A stretch of DNA of 64,000 nucleotides from positions 1 to 64,000 of the forward strand of contig SUZM01000006.1 of NCBI GenBank assembly GCA_015059965.1. The letters are read 5' to 3'. A program made the translations under genes and the position numbers. Position 1 is the stretch's first letter, and every line of letters begins with the position of its first letter. The notes beneath the pieces were generated by a model. The model was given only the letters and a program-made list of their open reading frames with translations. It had not been told where the DNA came from and made no database searches. The DNA is from Rikenellaceae bacterium (GTDB taxonomy: Bacteria; Bacteroidota; Bacteroidia; Bacteroidales; Rikenellaceae). This document shows positions 48,875-55,888 of the stretch, piece by piece.

Positions 48875-50362
48875 TTATTTGCAATTTTTCATTAGTTCTT
48901 CAAAATTGTTAAATGTGCGACCAAAATCCGATTCAGGATATTTCTCTTTGTCCGAATATTTACTCAAAGTTCGTATTCGATCGCAGACGACATCGTAAGC
49001 ATGAAGGGTCTCGTCTTCATTTAGATCATGTGTTTTATTCCATATTTTTATGAGGTCTAACATTTTTTGTGTTCCTCCAAATTGTCCTACTTTTGTATCA
49101 TATAATCGTCCCAAATCTTCATAGCCCATCCGCCGATATTCATACCACAACCAACAAGCTTTGGCTTCAATCTCATAATTCAATTTATATGAATTAAAGC
49201 TTTCTGAACCAACTTGACTATGCTGGTAGGCATGAACCAACTCTTCAATTAATACATATGGTCTTTGTTGTCCGTTTTCATTCCCATCACCGAAATAGAT
49301 AGTGAATTCATTCCCATCATATCCATTTTTATGCGAATCGGAGTCAACTATAATGGTAATATCCGCCCCAATAGCATCAATCAGGGTTTTTCCCATGCAG
49401 TCGTTATAAATCTCATCCAAAATTTCGGCGACCAGTTCGCTGGTGGTTTGAATATGCTCATTCTTGTCATACTTGCCATCCTTAAGACTACTCTCCTTGC
49501 CCGTGTCGTCACCTATGGGATCATCCGGAATATTTGGTTTTGACGGATCTGTTACCTCCCAGTCGATGGGGTCAGGATCCGTTACCGGATTCTCGAGCTT
49601 GGGTAGACGAACGATCGGAGGAGCTGTAACGATTACAGGTGGAACATCTCCACCATCCAGGTCTTCTAGCGCACTTGATCGGGTCTCATCTCCGACAAAG
49701 ATACGGATATTTTCCACAATGCGGTTGTATTTCTCCACCTCTTCAAGCAACGAGGCATCGTCGGTCGCATCGCCCAAAAACGCATGGGATAGTTGGCGCC
49801 CATCTTCATGGCGTGAAGCGGCCACAGGAAACCCCCGTAGTGTGGTATAGACAATCACTCCCGAAAAGTCCTCTTTGGGCAGACTGTTCAAAAGCCCCTC
49901 TCCGGCATCCTGTTCATAGTTCTCTTCGGTCAGCCGATCGGGGAAATAGAACGCGACATAGGAGGTTGGATTGCGTTCGCGCAACCGCTCCTCGACAACC
50001 ACAAGGCGCGGAAAGACCGTAGAGCGCACCGCCGTGCTGTCGGGCAGATAGTGAACCTGCTCATAATACCTCTCAGCAATCACTTCCACGTCATAACTCT
50101 CGGAAAAATCACACTCCGAGTATTGTGCCCCATCCCACTAGGCTTCGAGGTTGCCCGAATAGAGGATTCCAAAGTCGCCCTCCGAGCGTGTAGCGCGGTT
50201 GCGGGCAGCCTCATGCGTGGCTCGTGCTCGTTTGAGGGTCAGATTTTGAGGTCTCGACAGGTCGGGTTCTGTATAGCCATTCGGCTCTTTGAAGCACCCC
50301 CACAGTTAAAGAGAGAGAATACCGCAAAGAATACCCTTTCTCAATAGAAATTTAGTTTTCAT
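48875..50362 (-). pseudogene. Secreted metallopeptidase-like gene with two in-frame stop codons
   Basis: The ORF track shows only 48875-50089, but the same frame extends upstream to ATG 50362. It starts MKTKFLLRKGILCGILSL, then TAA (50306-50308), then LWGCFKEPNGY (a lipobox-like LWGC). It continues to NLEA, then TAG (50138-50140), then WDGAQYSECDFSESYDVEV, joining the long ORF without a frame change. The intact part is about 405 residues, with a Pro/Asp-rich linker and a C-terminal domain with VLIEELVHAYQHSQVG (HExxH-like, EELVH, possible zinc site) and NYEIEAKACWLWYEYRRMG. The gene is low in GC. It is probably a recent pseudogene unless the stops are read through. Confidence 0.75.
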
Positions 50363-50861
50363 GGTACTTGAATTTAGATATTGGTAATTAATAGATTGGG
50401 TTGTCGGATTTAAAGGGCGCAAGTCTGGTGATCGGACAAGCGAATAAGACACTCCTCGCTCTTTCGGACAGCTCCCGGAACTTAGGAGAGCAGTTGTTGG
50501 GGTACGGTTCTCATAGGCGGAAATTTTTTGGTTCTGGTGTAAAGATAGAAAGGTAAATCGAAAATAGCAAGGGTTGGCGAGGGAAATTTCTTGCATGGCG
50601 TAAAAAAGAGGGTATTTCGCCCGCCAAGCGGGGGAGGGCAGATCGAATGGGCAACAGCCTCATTATGCTCTTCCCGGAAGGGGAAATTTACCTGTTGGAA
50701 TTGGCCGGTGGAAGAAAATGCGGCGCATTACAATTGCCAAGATCGGTCGTCGCCTTTTCGGGGCGGGCTCCAACATCGGTCGCCCGCAAAAGTCTTTTTG
50801 GCAAGTCTTTTGCTTGTCGAGGAGTAACGAACAAGCCAAATTAATATAAAAAAAGAGTATT
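50363..50861. other. Intergenic region upstream of manganese catalase
   Basis: About 500 bases with no convincing gene; short ORFs at 50591 and 50647 on the plus strand look spurious. GCTTGT..ACAAGC (50812-50836) can form a hairpin just before the catalase start, and the segment is G-rich around 50600-50640. A promoter for the low-GC genes (minus) and one for the catalase (plus) must lie here, but I cannot place clear boxes. Confidence 0.4.
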
Positions 50862-51815
50862 ATGTTTTATCATTCCAAAGAGTTACAGTACAAGGCGAGG
50901 GTTTCGCGACCCGATGCCCGTTTTGCCCGACTGATGTTGGAGCAGTTTGGTGGGGCCAATGGTGAGTTGTCGGCCTCGATGCAGTACTTTCTGCAGGCCT
51001 TTGCCTGCCACAACCCCTATCCCGAGAAGTATGATATGCTGATGGACATTGCCACCGAGGAGCTCGGGCACCTCGAGATTGTGGGGGCAACGATTCAGAT
51101 GCTGCTCACCGGGGCCACGGGCAACCTCAAGGAGGTGGCCGAGCGCGGGCCGATCTTCGAGGAGGAGTTTTCGAAGGAGGATTTCATCCATGCCGGCTTT
51201 GCCAATAATCCGCAGTTCGGAGTGGTCTCGGGCGGAGGTCCGATCTTCTCCAACAGCAATGGCTTCCCCTGGCAGGCCACCTACATCAATGCCAACGGCG
51301 ACCTGACCGTTGATCTGCGGTCGAATCTCGCCTCGGAGTCGCGCGCCAAGATCACCTACGAATATCTGATGCAGTTCACCGACGACAAGTATGTGCTCGA
51401 CACGCTCAACTTCCTGATGGCCCGCGAGGTGGCCCACTACCAGCAGTTTGAGGCGGCCTTGGAGGGGATTAAGCCCAACTTCCCGCCGGGAATCTACCAG
51501 TGCGATCCGCGCTATACGAGCTTCTACTCCAACAATTCGACCGATGAGCAGCCCGTGCGTGCCGCCTGGAACAAGGGGCGCAGCACTCAGCTCGATGAGG
51601 AGTGGAACTATATGGGCGATCCGCGCCGAGAGGTGCTGCGCACCCAGGGGCTGACCGAACTCAAGGCCGAGGGGAGTCCCCGCACCCCCTCATCGGTGGA
51701 GGCTCACGACAAGAAACTCGGCAAGAGGCGCGCCGAGGAGATTCGCTCATCGACCCCCAAGGGCGAGCAGTGCTGGTGCGACTACGACGAGGAGCGTGAG
51801 CCCGTTGAGGCGTAG
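50862..51815 (+). CDS. Manganese catalase
   Basis: A 317-residue di-manganese catalase that splits hydrogen peroxide. Ligand blocks are LEQFGGANGELSASMQYF (Glu), IATEELGHLEIVG (Glu and His), then REVAHYQQFEAAL (Glu and His). GSGGGPIFSNSNGFPW-like residues follow the family's substrate channel. A longer C terminus (from about residue 245) is charged and ends GEQCWCDYDEE. A small Ser-rich protein gene follows 70 bases later. It probably serves oxygen or peroxide defence in an otherwise anaerobic organism. Confidence 0.94.
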   Translation: MFYHSKELQYKARVSRPDARFARLMLEQFGGANGELSASMQYFLQAFACHNPYPEKYDMLMDIATEELGHLEIVGATIQMLLTGATGNLKEVAERGPIFEEEFSKEDFIHAGFANNPQFGVVSGGGPIFSNSNGFPWQATYINANGDLTVDLRSNLASESRAKITYEYLMQFTDDKYVLDTLNFLMAREVAHYQQFEAALEGIKPNFPPGIYQCDPRYTSFYSNNSTDEQPVRAAWNKGRSTQLDEEWNYMGDPRREVLRTQGLTELKAEGSPRTPSSVEAHDKKLGKRRAEEIRSSTPKGEQCWCDYDEEREPVEA

Positions 51816-51885
51816 CCCCCGAAACCGCAAGACAACCGGGTCCCGACAGGGCCTGAACAGCGATAACACTAAAATATAAACAGCC

Positions 51886-52083
51886 ATGAAGAGAAGTAAC
51901 ACCAAGACGAAGTCCGAATCCTCGGCTTCGCGTGGCACCGCCAAGAGCGGTAGCCCCTCGTCCGCATCGTCGGATGCCTCCGCTACCAGGGGGACCAACA
52001 GTTCGACTAATGCGGCCAGCCGCGCCAAGGGGTCGCGCAGCAATAATCCCACGGGGATCAACCAGTACACCAAGAAGAGGTGA
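51886..52083 (+). CDS. Small basic Ser/Thr/Lys-rich protein
   Basis: A 65-residue protein, about half Ser, Thr, Lys and Ala, without hydrophobic segments, ending GINQYTKKR. It is likely disordered. The ATG follows an AT-rich leader (TAAAATATAAACAGCC). A GC-rich hairpin (about 52111-52138) follows the stop. Its position behind the catalase suggests stress association, as does its similarity in style, not in sequence, to the 46423 protein. No known family. Confidence 0.5.
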   Translation: MKRSNTKTKSESSASRGTAKSGSPSSASSDASATRGTNSSTNAASRAKGSRSNNPTGINQYTKKR

Positions 52084-52139
52084 TGGGTAGCGTGAACCCT
52101 CGGAGGGGCGGGGTGCCGGCAACTTTTGCGGCATCCCGC

Positions 52140-52170
52140 TTGCGCTTTTCTCCGCTCTTGATTATCTTTG
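52140..52170 (+). promoter_or_regulatory. Promoter of META lipoprotein gene
   Basis: TTG (52140-52142), 20-base spacer, TATCTTTG (52163-52170). ATG at 52187. Confidence 0.6.
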
Positions 52171-52186
52171 CAAACAAAAAAACGCC

Positions 52187-52627
52187 ATGAAGACAAGTAA
52201 CCTGCTGCTCCGCCTGCTGGCGGTGGCACTTCTGATGGTCGGCTGCTGTGCGCCGTGCCGCACCTACCAAAAGCAACAACGCCCTCTGGAGGATACCGAG
52301 TGGCAGCTCATCCAGCTCCACGGCCGCAAGATCACCCCCACGGACGAGAACTTCAGCCTGCGCTTCACGCCGGGCGGCGAGGTGCAGGGCCGAGGTGCCT
52401 GTAACCGCCTGATGGGCAGCTATACGACGACCAAAGAGCGCTCGCTGAAGATCGGCCCGCTGGCCTCGACCCGCATGTTGTGTCGTGATCCCCATGAATC
52501 GGAGTTCTTCGCCGCCCTCGAAAAGGCTACACACTATGAGATGGACGGCCCGATGATGCTCCTGCTCTCCGATGGAGACCTGCTGGCCATCTTCCAATCG
52601 AAGGCCCCCTCACCCGCACAAGAGTAA
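52187..52627 (+). CDS. META-domain lipoprotein (HslJ-like)
   Basis: A 146-residue lipoprotein with signal LLRLLAVALLMVGC (lipobox MVGC, followed by CAPC). The META domain runs from about residue 34 to the end: EDTEWQLIQLHGRKI, FSLRFTPGGEVQGRGACNRLMGSY and the final LLLSDGDLLAIFQ. GACNRLMG matches the family's GxCNxxxG turn, as in E. coli HslJ. Probably outer-membrane or periplasmic. Family members are linked to heat shock or antibiotic tolerance; the mechanism is unknown. Confidence 0.88.
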   Translation: MKTSNLLLRLLAVALLMVGCCAPCRTYQKQQRPLEDTEWQLIQLHGRKITPTDENFSLRFTPGGEVQGRGACNRLMGSYTTTKERSLKIGPLASTRMLCRDPHESEFFAALEKATHYEMDGPMMLLLSDGDLLAIFQSKAPSPAQE

Positions 52628-53064
52628 CCGCCGGCTCTTTGCCGATGGCAAGTTTTTTGCGCTCACGGTAAATTTGCGGTGGAGCGAGAGATGGTGAATG
52701 GTGGTTTTAGAGTCTAAAGGATCAGACCCCGGAGGGGTCTCAAAAAGCTGCCGTGGTTAAGCGCCTGCGTTAGGGCTTTCCTCTCCGAAATTTGCAGATG
52801 ATCTGTTGTTATGCTCCACCGGAATTTTACAGTGAGCCCAAAACAGCCACGATATGCCACTGGTGCGCCCCTGCGCGGGCTGCTTAACTCATTGAACAAC
52901 AAAAAGGCGAGAAACGATATTTCTCGCCTTTGTTCCATATTTGTTCAAAGGTAATTATATATCATTTTACACCTTGGTGTAAAATGACCTCTTTTTCAGC
53001 CGTCAGGCTGACTAAGTCCCCTGCCCGAGGCGGGGGATTTAGGGGGTGGGTCAGCATTTATAAA
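52628..53064. other. Gene-poor region with several hairpins
   Basis: No gene supported. AGACCCC-GGA-GGGGTCT at 52725-52741 is a terminator-like hairpin without a T tract. AAAGGCGAGAAA..TTTCTCGCCTTT at 52903-52931 is a bidirectional terminator. CATTTTACACC-TT-GGTGTAAAATG at 52963-52986 is an 11-bp-arm palindrome, possibly an operator. TACCTTTG occurs on the minus strand at 52947-52954 (CAAAGGTA) with no gene to serve. A GGGGGATTTAGGGGGTGGG segment near 53030 resembles, in reverse, the CTCTAAATCCCCC repeat of the 5S array. Confidence 0.5.
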
Positions 53065-53081
53065 CACGGCGGATCGCCGTG
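53065..53081 (-). terminator. Hairpin downstream of minus-strand ORF 53231-53566
   Basis: CACGGCG-ATC-CGCCGTG on the minus strand followed by TTTATAA. Confidence 0.5.
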
Positions 53082-53230
53082 AGTAAAAAAAGTGTGCAAA
53101 GAGAATTTCGATCCCTATTGTGTAATCTTGTATATAAGCACCTTGTTCAAATGTATAACCTATATGCACGACAATTGGGCTAATGCTCACGCATATTCTA
53201 TTCAAACTTATGCGTCAAGCAACAACCCTT

Positions 53231-53566
53231 TCACCTCTCCTTGTCGCCCTCTTCTACTGATATTGTGTAACCGTATGACCACTCGCCAAAGTAGTAGCTA
53301 TAGCTTTTCTTCTCGCCGACACGGAGCGTATATGGCCCGTTTACGCTGCGAGATACATTAGTGATACTCAATGTGATATAATCTTCTCCAATTTCGATTA
53401 CATTCACATTATGATTTGGCCTTTTGCTCTGAGCCCAATCAATATATCCGAGTTTTAAGTTTGCTACAGGTATCTCATAGAGATCGTCGCCACCCATATC
53501 TCTACCTGTAACTTCACACTCCTTATATGAGGAGTCAACAAGCTTTAGAATTCTGTTATCAGCCAT
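53231..53566 (-). CDS. Small protein of unknown function
   Basis: A 111-residue polar protein, beta-rich by pattern, e.g. LKLGYIDWAQSKRPNHNVNVIEIGEDYITLSITNVSR and YTLRVGEKKSYSYYFGEWSYGYTISVEEG. It has no signal peptide. Composition is protein-like and AT-richer than flanks. TATTTTTG (minus, 53594-53601) 28 bases before the ATG may be a -7 box. It lies at the edge of the tRNA-Lys repeat array and could be accessory DNA. No family recognised. Confidence 0.55.
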   Translation of the reverse strand: MADNRILKLVDSSYKECEVTGRDMGGDDLYEIPVANLKLGYIDWAQSKRPNHNVNVIEIGEDYITLSITNVSRSVNGPYTLRVGEKKSYSYYFGEWSYGYTISVEEGDKER

Positions 53567-53664
53567 AGTCGCATAGTTTTATTGGGCAAGTTACAAAAAT
53601 AATATCACAATACCAAAAACTTCCTTCAAATTTAGGCTTAACCACCAAAACCACATAAAGCGAA

Positions 53665-53689
53665 AAGGGAAAAACAAAGTTTTTCCCTT
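53665..53689 (-). terminator. Terminator of third tRNA-Lys fragment
   Basis: AAGGGAAAAAC-AAA-GTTTTTCCCTT, with the minus-strand T tract TTTTCGC following. Adjacent to tRNA fragment 53694-53705. Confidence 0.65.
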
Positions 53690-53693
53690 GCAG

Positions 53694-53774
53694 CACCCCC
53701 TCAGGCGCTTGACTGCGCTACTTGCAGTAGGCAGTCGTGTGCTCGAGAGTTTACACCCTCCCAACCTCCCTGGA
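53694..53774 (-). pseudogene. Degenerate tRNA-Lys 3' end, interrupted
   Basis: CACCCCCTCAGG (53694-53705) differs by one base from the 3' end of the intact tRNA-Lys. TTGACTGCGCT follows at 53709-53719, as in the tRNA-fMet array. CCCTGGA at 53768-53774 may be the remaining T-stem. The homology is short, so the call is tentative. Confidence 0.45.
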
Positions 53775-53817
53775 AGGGAGGCGACTCCAGGGTTCTCGCT
53801 CCCTAAGGGCGCACAAA

Positions 53818-53845
53818 AAAGGGAAAGAGTTTCATCTTTCCCTTT
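53818..53845 (-). terminator. Terminator of second tRNA-Lys fragment
   Basis: AAAGGGAAAGA-GTTTCA-TCTTTCCCTTT with the minus-strand T tract (AAAAAA at 53815-53820 on plus). Confidence 0.7.
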
Positions 53846-53848
53846 CAG

Positions 53849-53944
53849 TACCCCCTCAGGGGCTCGAAGGTTGCTTGCAACCTCACCGAGGGAGTGTCGC
53901 AGTCGCCACTTGTGGCGGTGCGGGAGTACGACCGAGGTAACCCT
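53849..53944 (-). pseudogene. Degenerate tRNA-Lys 3' half with a 70-bp insert
   Basis: TACCCCCTCAGGGGCTCGAA (53849-53868) is identical to the last 20 bases of the intact tRNA-Lys on the reverse strand. AACCCT (53939-53944) continues the T-stem. The 70 bases between (53869-53938) contain GGTTGC-TT-GCAACC and CGCCAC-TT-GTGGCG hairpins. The insert length and T-loop position match the fMet fragment at 3949-4052. The right-hand match is only 6 bases, so that border is uncertain. Confidence 0.5.
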
Positions 53945-53976
53945 CCCTAAATTCGAGTCCACTAACGGGGTAGATT

Positions 53977-54100
53977 GTTTTGGGGCAGATGTTGTTCTGC
54001 ATCAGCAGAATATGAGTAGAGTGATGATAGGTGCGAACTTGTGCGCTGACCTATCATCACTCTATTCATTACACGCACCGCGTACAGCTGCCCCCAAAAC
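53977..54100. repeat. 124-bp cloverleaf-like palindrome after tRNA-Lys
   Basis: Ends GTTTTGGGGCAG and CTGCCCCCAAAAC. Central 19-bp arms (GAGTAGAGTGATGATAGGT, 54014-54032, and 54049-54067, one mismatch). Small side hairpins CTGC-ATCA-GCAG on the left and ACGC-ACC-GCGT on the right. The layout matches the 116-bp elements beside tRNA-fMet, with different arm sequences. Confidence 0.7.
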
Positions 54101-54103
54101 AAA

Positions 54104-54129
54104 AAGCGAGAAACTTTCGTTTCTCGCTT
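54104..54129 (-). terminator. Intrinsic terminator of tRNA-Lys
   Basis: AAGCGAGAAAC-GAAA-GTTTCTCGCTT on the minus strand followed by TTTGTTTTGG. Only 3 bases from the tRNA end. Confidence 0.8.
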
Positions 54130-54132
54130 CAG

Positions 54133-54205
54133 TACCCCCTCAGGGGCTCGAACCCTGGACCCCAACATTAAGAGTGTCGTGCTCTACCAACTGAGCTAAA
54201 GAGGC
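54133..54205 (-). tRNA. tRNA-Lys (CTT)
   Basis: Minus-strand cloverleaf: acceptor GCCTCTT with AGGGGGT (G-U pairs), D arm TAGCTCAGTTGGTAGAGC, anticodon loop CTCTTAA (anticodon CTT), T arm CAGGG-TTCGAGC-CCCTG, discriminator A. No CCA encoded. Confidence 0.92.
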
Positions 54206-54230
54206 ATGCAATATCTTTCGATTGCGAGTG

Positions 54231-54262
54231 CAAAGATAAGGCAACTTTTTATTCTGTGCAAA
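54231..54262 (-). promoter_or_regulatory. Promoter of tRNA-Lys
   Basis: Minus-strand TTTG (54259-54262), 20-base spacer, TATCTTTG (54231-54238). The tRNA begins 26 bases later. Confidence 0.75.
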
Positions 54263-54443
54263 TTTTTTTGCAACTTTTTTTCAAAAAAATAAATATTTCT
54301 AGTTTTTCTGTTTTTCTAATTCTGCTTATTCTCTTGAGTATCAACGAGAACTGCCTGGTGGCTGAAAAACCTCTGTTTTGGGGGCTCTTTTCAGCGGTTG
54401 GCGCCATTTCGGCGCTTTGAGGGCGGCTCTCCTCTCTTGGCGG

Positions 54444-55085
54444 TTATTTGGGAGAGATTTCGCGGCGGTTGATCAGGGCGTGGGTGATGGTCAGCTCATC
54501 CACATACTCCAGTTCGTCGCCGAAGCCGATGCCGCGGGCGATGGTGCTCACCTTTACGGCGGGGTATTGGTTGAGGCGGTTCATCAGGTAGAAGGAGGTG
54601 GTTTCGCCCTCGACCGAGGTGGAGATGGCGAGGATTACCTCGCGCACCTCGCCGCGGGCAATGCGTTCGAGCAGCAGGTCGATCTTCAGGTCCGAGGGGG
54701 CGATGCCCTGCATGGGGGAGATCACGCCTCCCAGGACGTGGTAGAGCCCGCGATATTGGCGGGTATGTTCGATCGAGAGGAGGTCGGCCACCTGCTCCAC
54801 CACGCAGATTGTCGAGCGGTCGCGTGTGGGGTCTTCGCAAATGGGGCATCGTTCGCGATCCGAGAGGTTGTTGCAGCAGTTGCAGTGGCGGATTTCGTTG
54901 CGGAAACGGTCGATGCTGCGCGTCATCTCGCCCACCGAGTCGGCCTCCATCTTCAGCAGGTGCATGGCCAGGCGGAGCGCCGTGCGGCGCCCGATTCCCG
55001 GGAGTTTTGAGAACTCCCCGACAACATCTTGCAGGAGTTGGGACACGGCGCTCAGATTACTTCGATATGACGACTTTCCAACCAC
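54444..55085 (-). CDS. recR: Recombination protein RecR
   Basis: A 213-residue protein acting with RecF/RecO to load RecA at gaps. It has the HhH motif FSKLPGIGRRTALRLAMHLL, the four-Cys zinc finger CNCCNNLSDRERCPICEDP and a Toprim domain ICVVEQVADLLSIE ... YRGLYHVLGGVISPMQGI. The ATG at 55085 overlaps batE by 34 bases. Family alignments usually begin close to the VSQLLQDVVGEF stretch, so a GTG start near 55043, just after the batE stop, is an alternative. Confidence 0.95.
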   Translation of the reverse strand: MVGKSSYRSNLSAVSQLLQDVVGEFSKLPGIGRRTALRLAMHLLKMEADSVGEMTRSIDRFRNEIRHCNCCNNLSDRERCPICEDPTRDRSTICVVEQVADLLSIEHTRQYRGLYHVLGGVISPMQGIAPSDLKIDLLLERIARGEVREVILAISTSVEGETTSFYLMNRLNQYPAVKVSTIARGIGFGDELEYVDELTITHALINRREISPK

Positions 55086-55882
55086 CCCTTCTTGCCATCG
55101 GCCAGCGTGATCTCGCTCCAGTCGCCCATCTGCTCGCCCACGTCGAGGGTGGTTCCCTCATGGAGGACGAAGAGGTCGGTGGCGGCCTTATCCGGGGAGC
55201 TCTTTACCGGCACCGAAGTCGAGAGTACCACCGCCTTGTTGCGGCTGATCTGCTCCGAGCGGTCGGCAGCGGCGAAGGCCGTGCAGACCAGGAAGAGGAG
55301 TAGGGCGCAGAGCGTGGTGTAGAATCCCGCCTTGCGCAGGTTGAGCCGTTGCGAGAGGAGGTAGAAGAGTACTGCTCCGAGGGTCAGGGTGAGCAGGATG
55401 AGCGAGAGGATGGTCCAGGCGGTGCCGCTCAGGAGCGAGCGCACGGAGCGCATCCATGTCTTGAGGAAGAACTCGGGGATGGTCTCGATGCGGTCGATCG
55501 TGCGGTTCTCGGCCACCGAGAGGTTGTAGCGGGCATCCTCATCTGCGGGGTTGAGCCTCAGGGCGCGGTGGTAATAGAGGATCGCCTCGCCGAGCTTCTC
55601 CTCCTTGAAGGAGGCATTTCCGAGGTTGTAATAGAGCTTCGAGGAGTGCTCTCCGCGCTCGAGGATCTGGCGGTAGATGCGCGATGCCGTGTGGAAATCG
55701 GAGCGCAGGTAGGCGGTGTTGGCCTCGTCCCACAAGGCGCGGCTGTCGGCCTCTGCGGCTTGGGGGGCGGGAGCCTCGAGACCTCCGCCGGTGGTGTTTT
55801 GCAGGCTGTCGGCAACGGGCTCCTGTCCATAAAGCGTCAGGGCCGCCGCGCATAAGATAAGTGAAGCGAGCAGGCTTTTCAT
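55052..55882 (-). CDS. batE: BatE-like TPR and SH3 protein
   Basis: A 276-residue protein: signal peptide (MKSLLASLILCAAALTLYGQ), two or three TPR units (about 45-125, ALWDEANTAYLRSDFHTASRIYRQIL and SKLYYNLGNASFKEEKLGEAILYYHRALRLNP), two membrane helices (about 155-175 and 190-208) and a C-terminal bacterial SH3 domain (VPVKSSPDKAATDLFVLHEGT ... GKKGWLESRHIEVI). This layout is BatE of the Bacteroides aerotolerance cluster. It follows batD by 6 bases and overlaps recR. Confidence 0.9.
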   Translation of the reverse strand: MKSLLASLILCAAALTLYGQEPVADSLQNTTGGGLEAPAPQAAEADSRALWDEANTAYLRSDFHTASRIYRQILERGEHSSKLYYNLGNASFKEEKLGEAILYYHRALRLNPADEDARYNLSVAENRTIDRIETIPEFFLKTWMRSVRSLLSGTAWTILSLILLTLTLGAVLFYLLSQRLNLRKAGFYTTLCALLLFLVCTAFAAADRSEQISRNKAVVLSTSVPVKSSPDKAATDLFVLHEGTTLDVGEQMGDWSEITLADGKKGWLESRHIEVI

Positions 55883-55888
55883 GGTTCG

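Noticed and set aside
53688-54194. 168-codon plus-strand ORF across the tRNA-Lys array
   Set aside because: It runs antisense through tRNA-Lys, terminators and palindromes.
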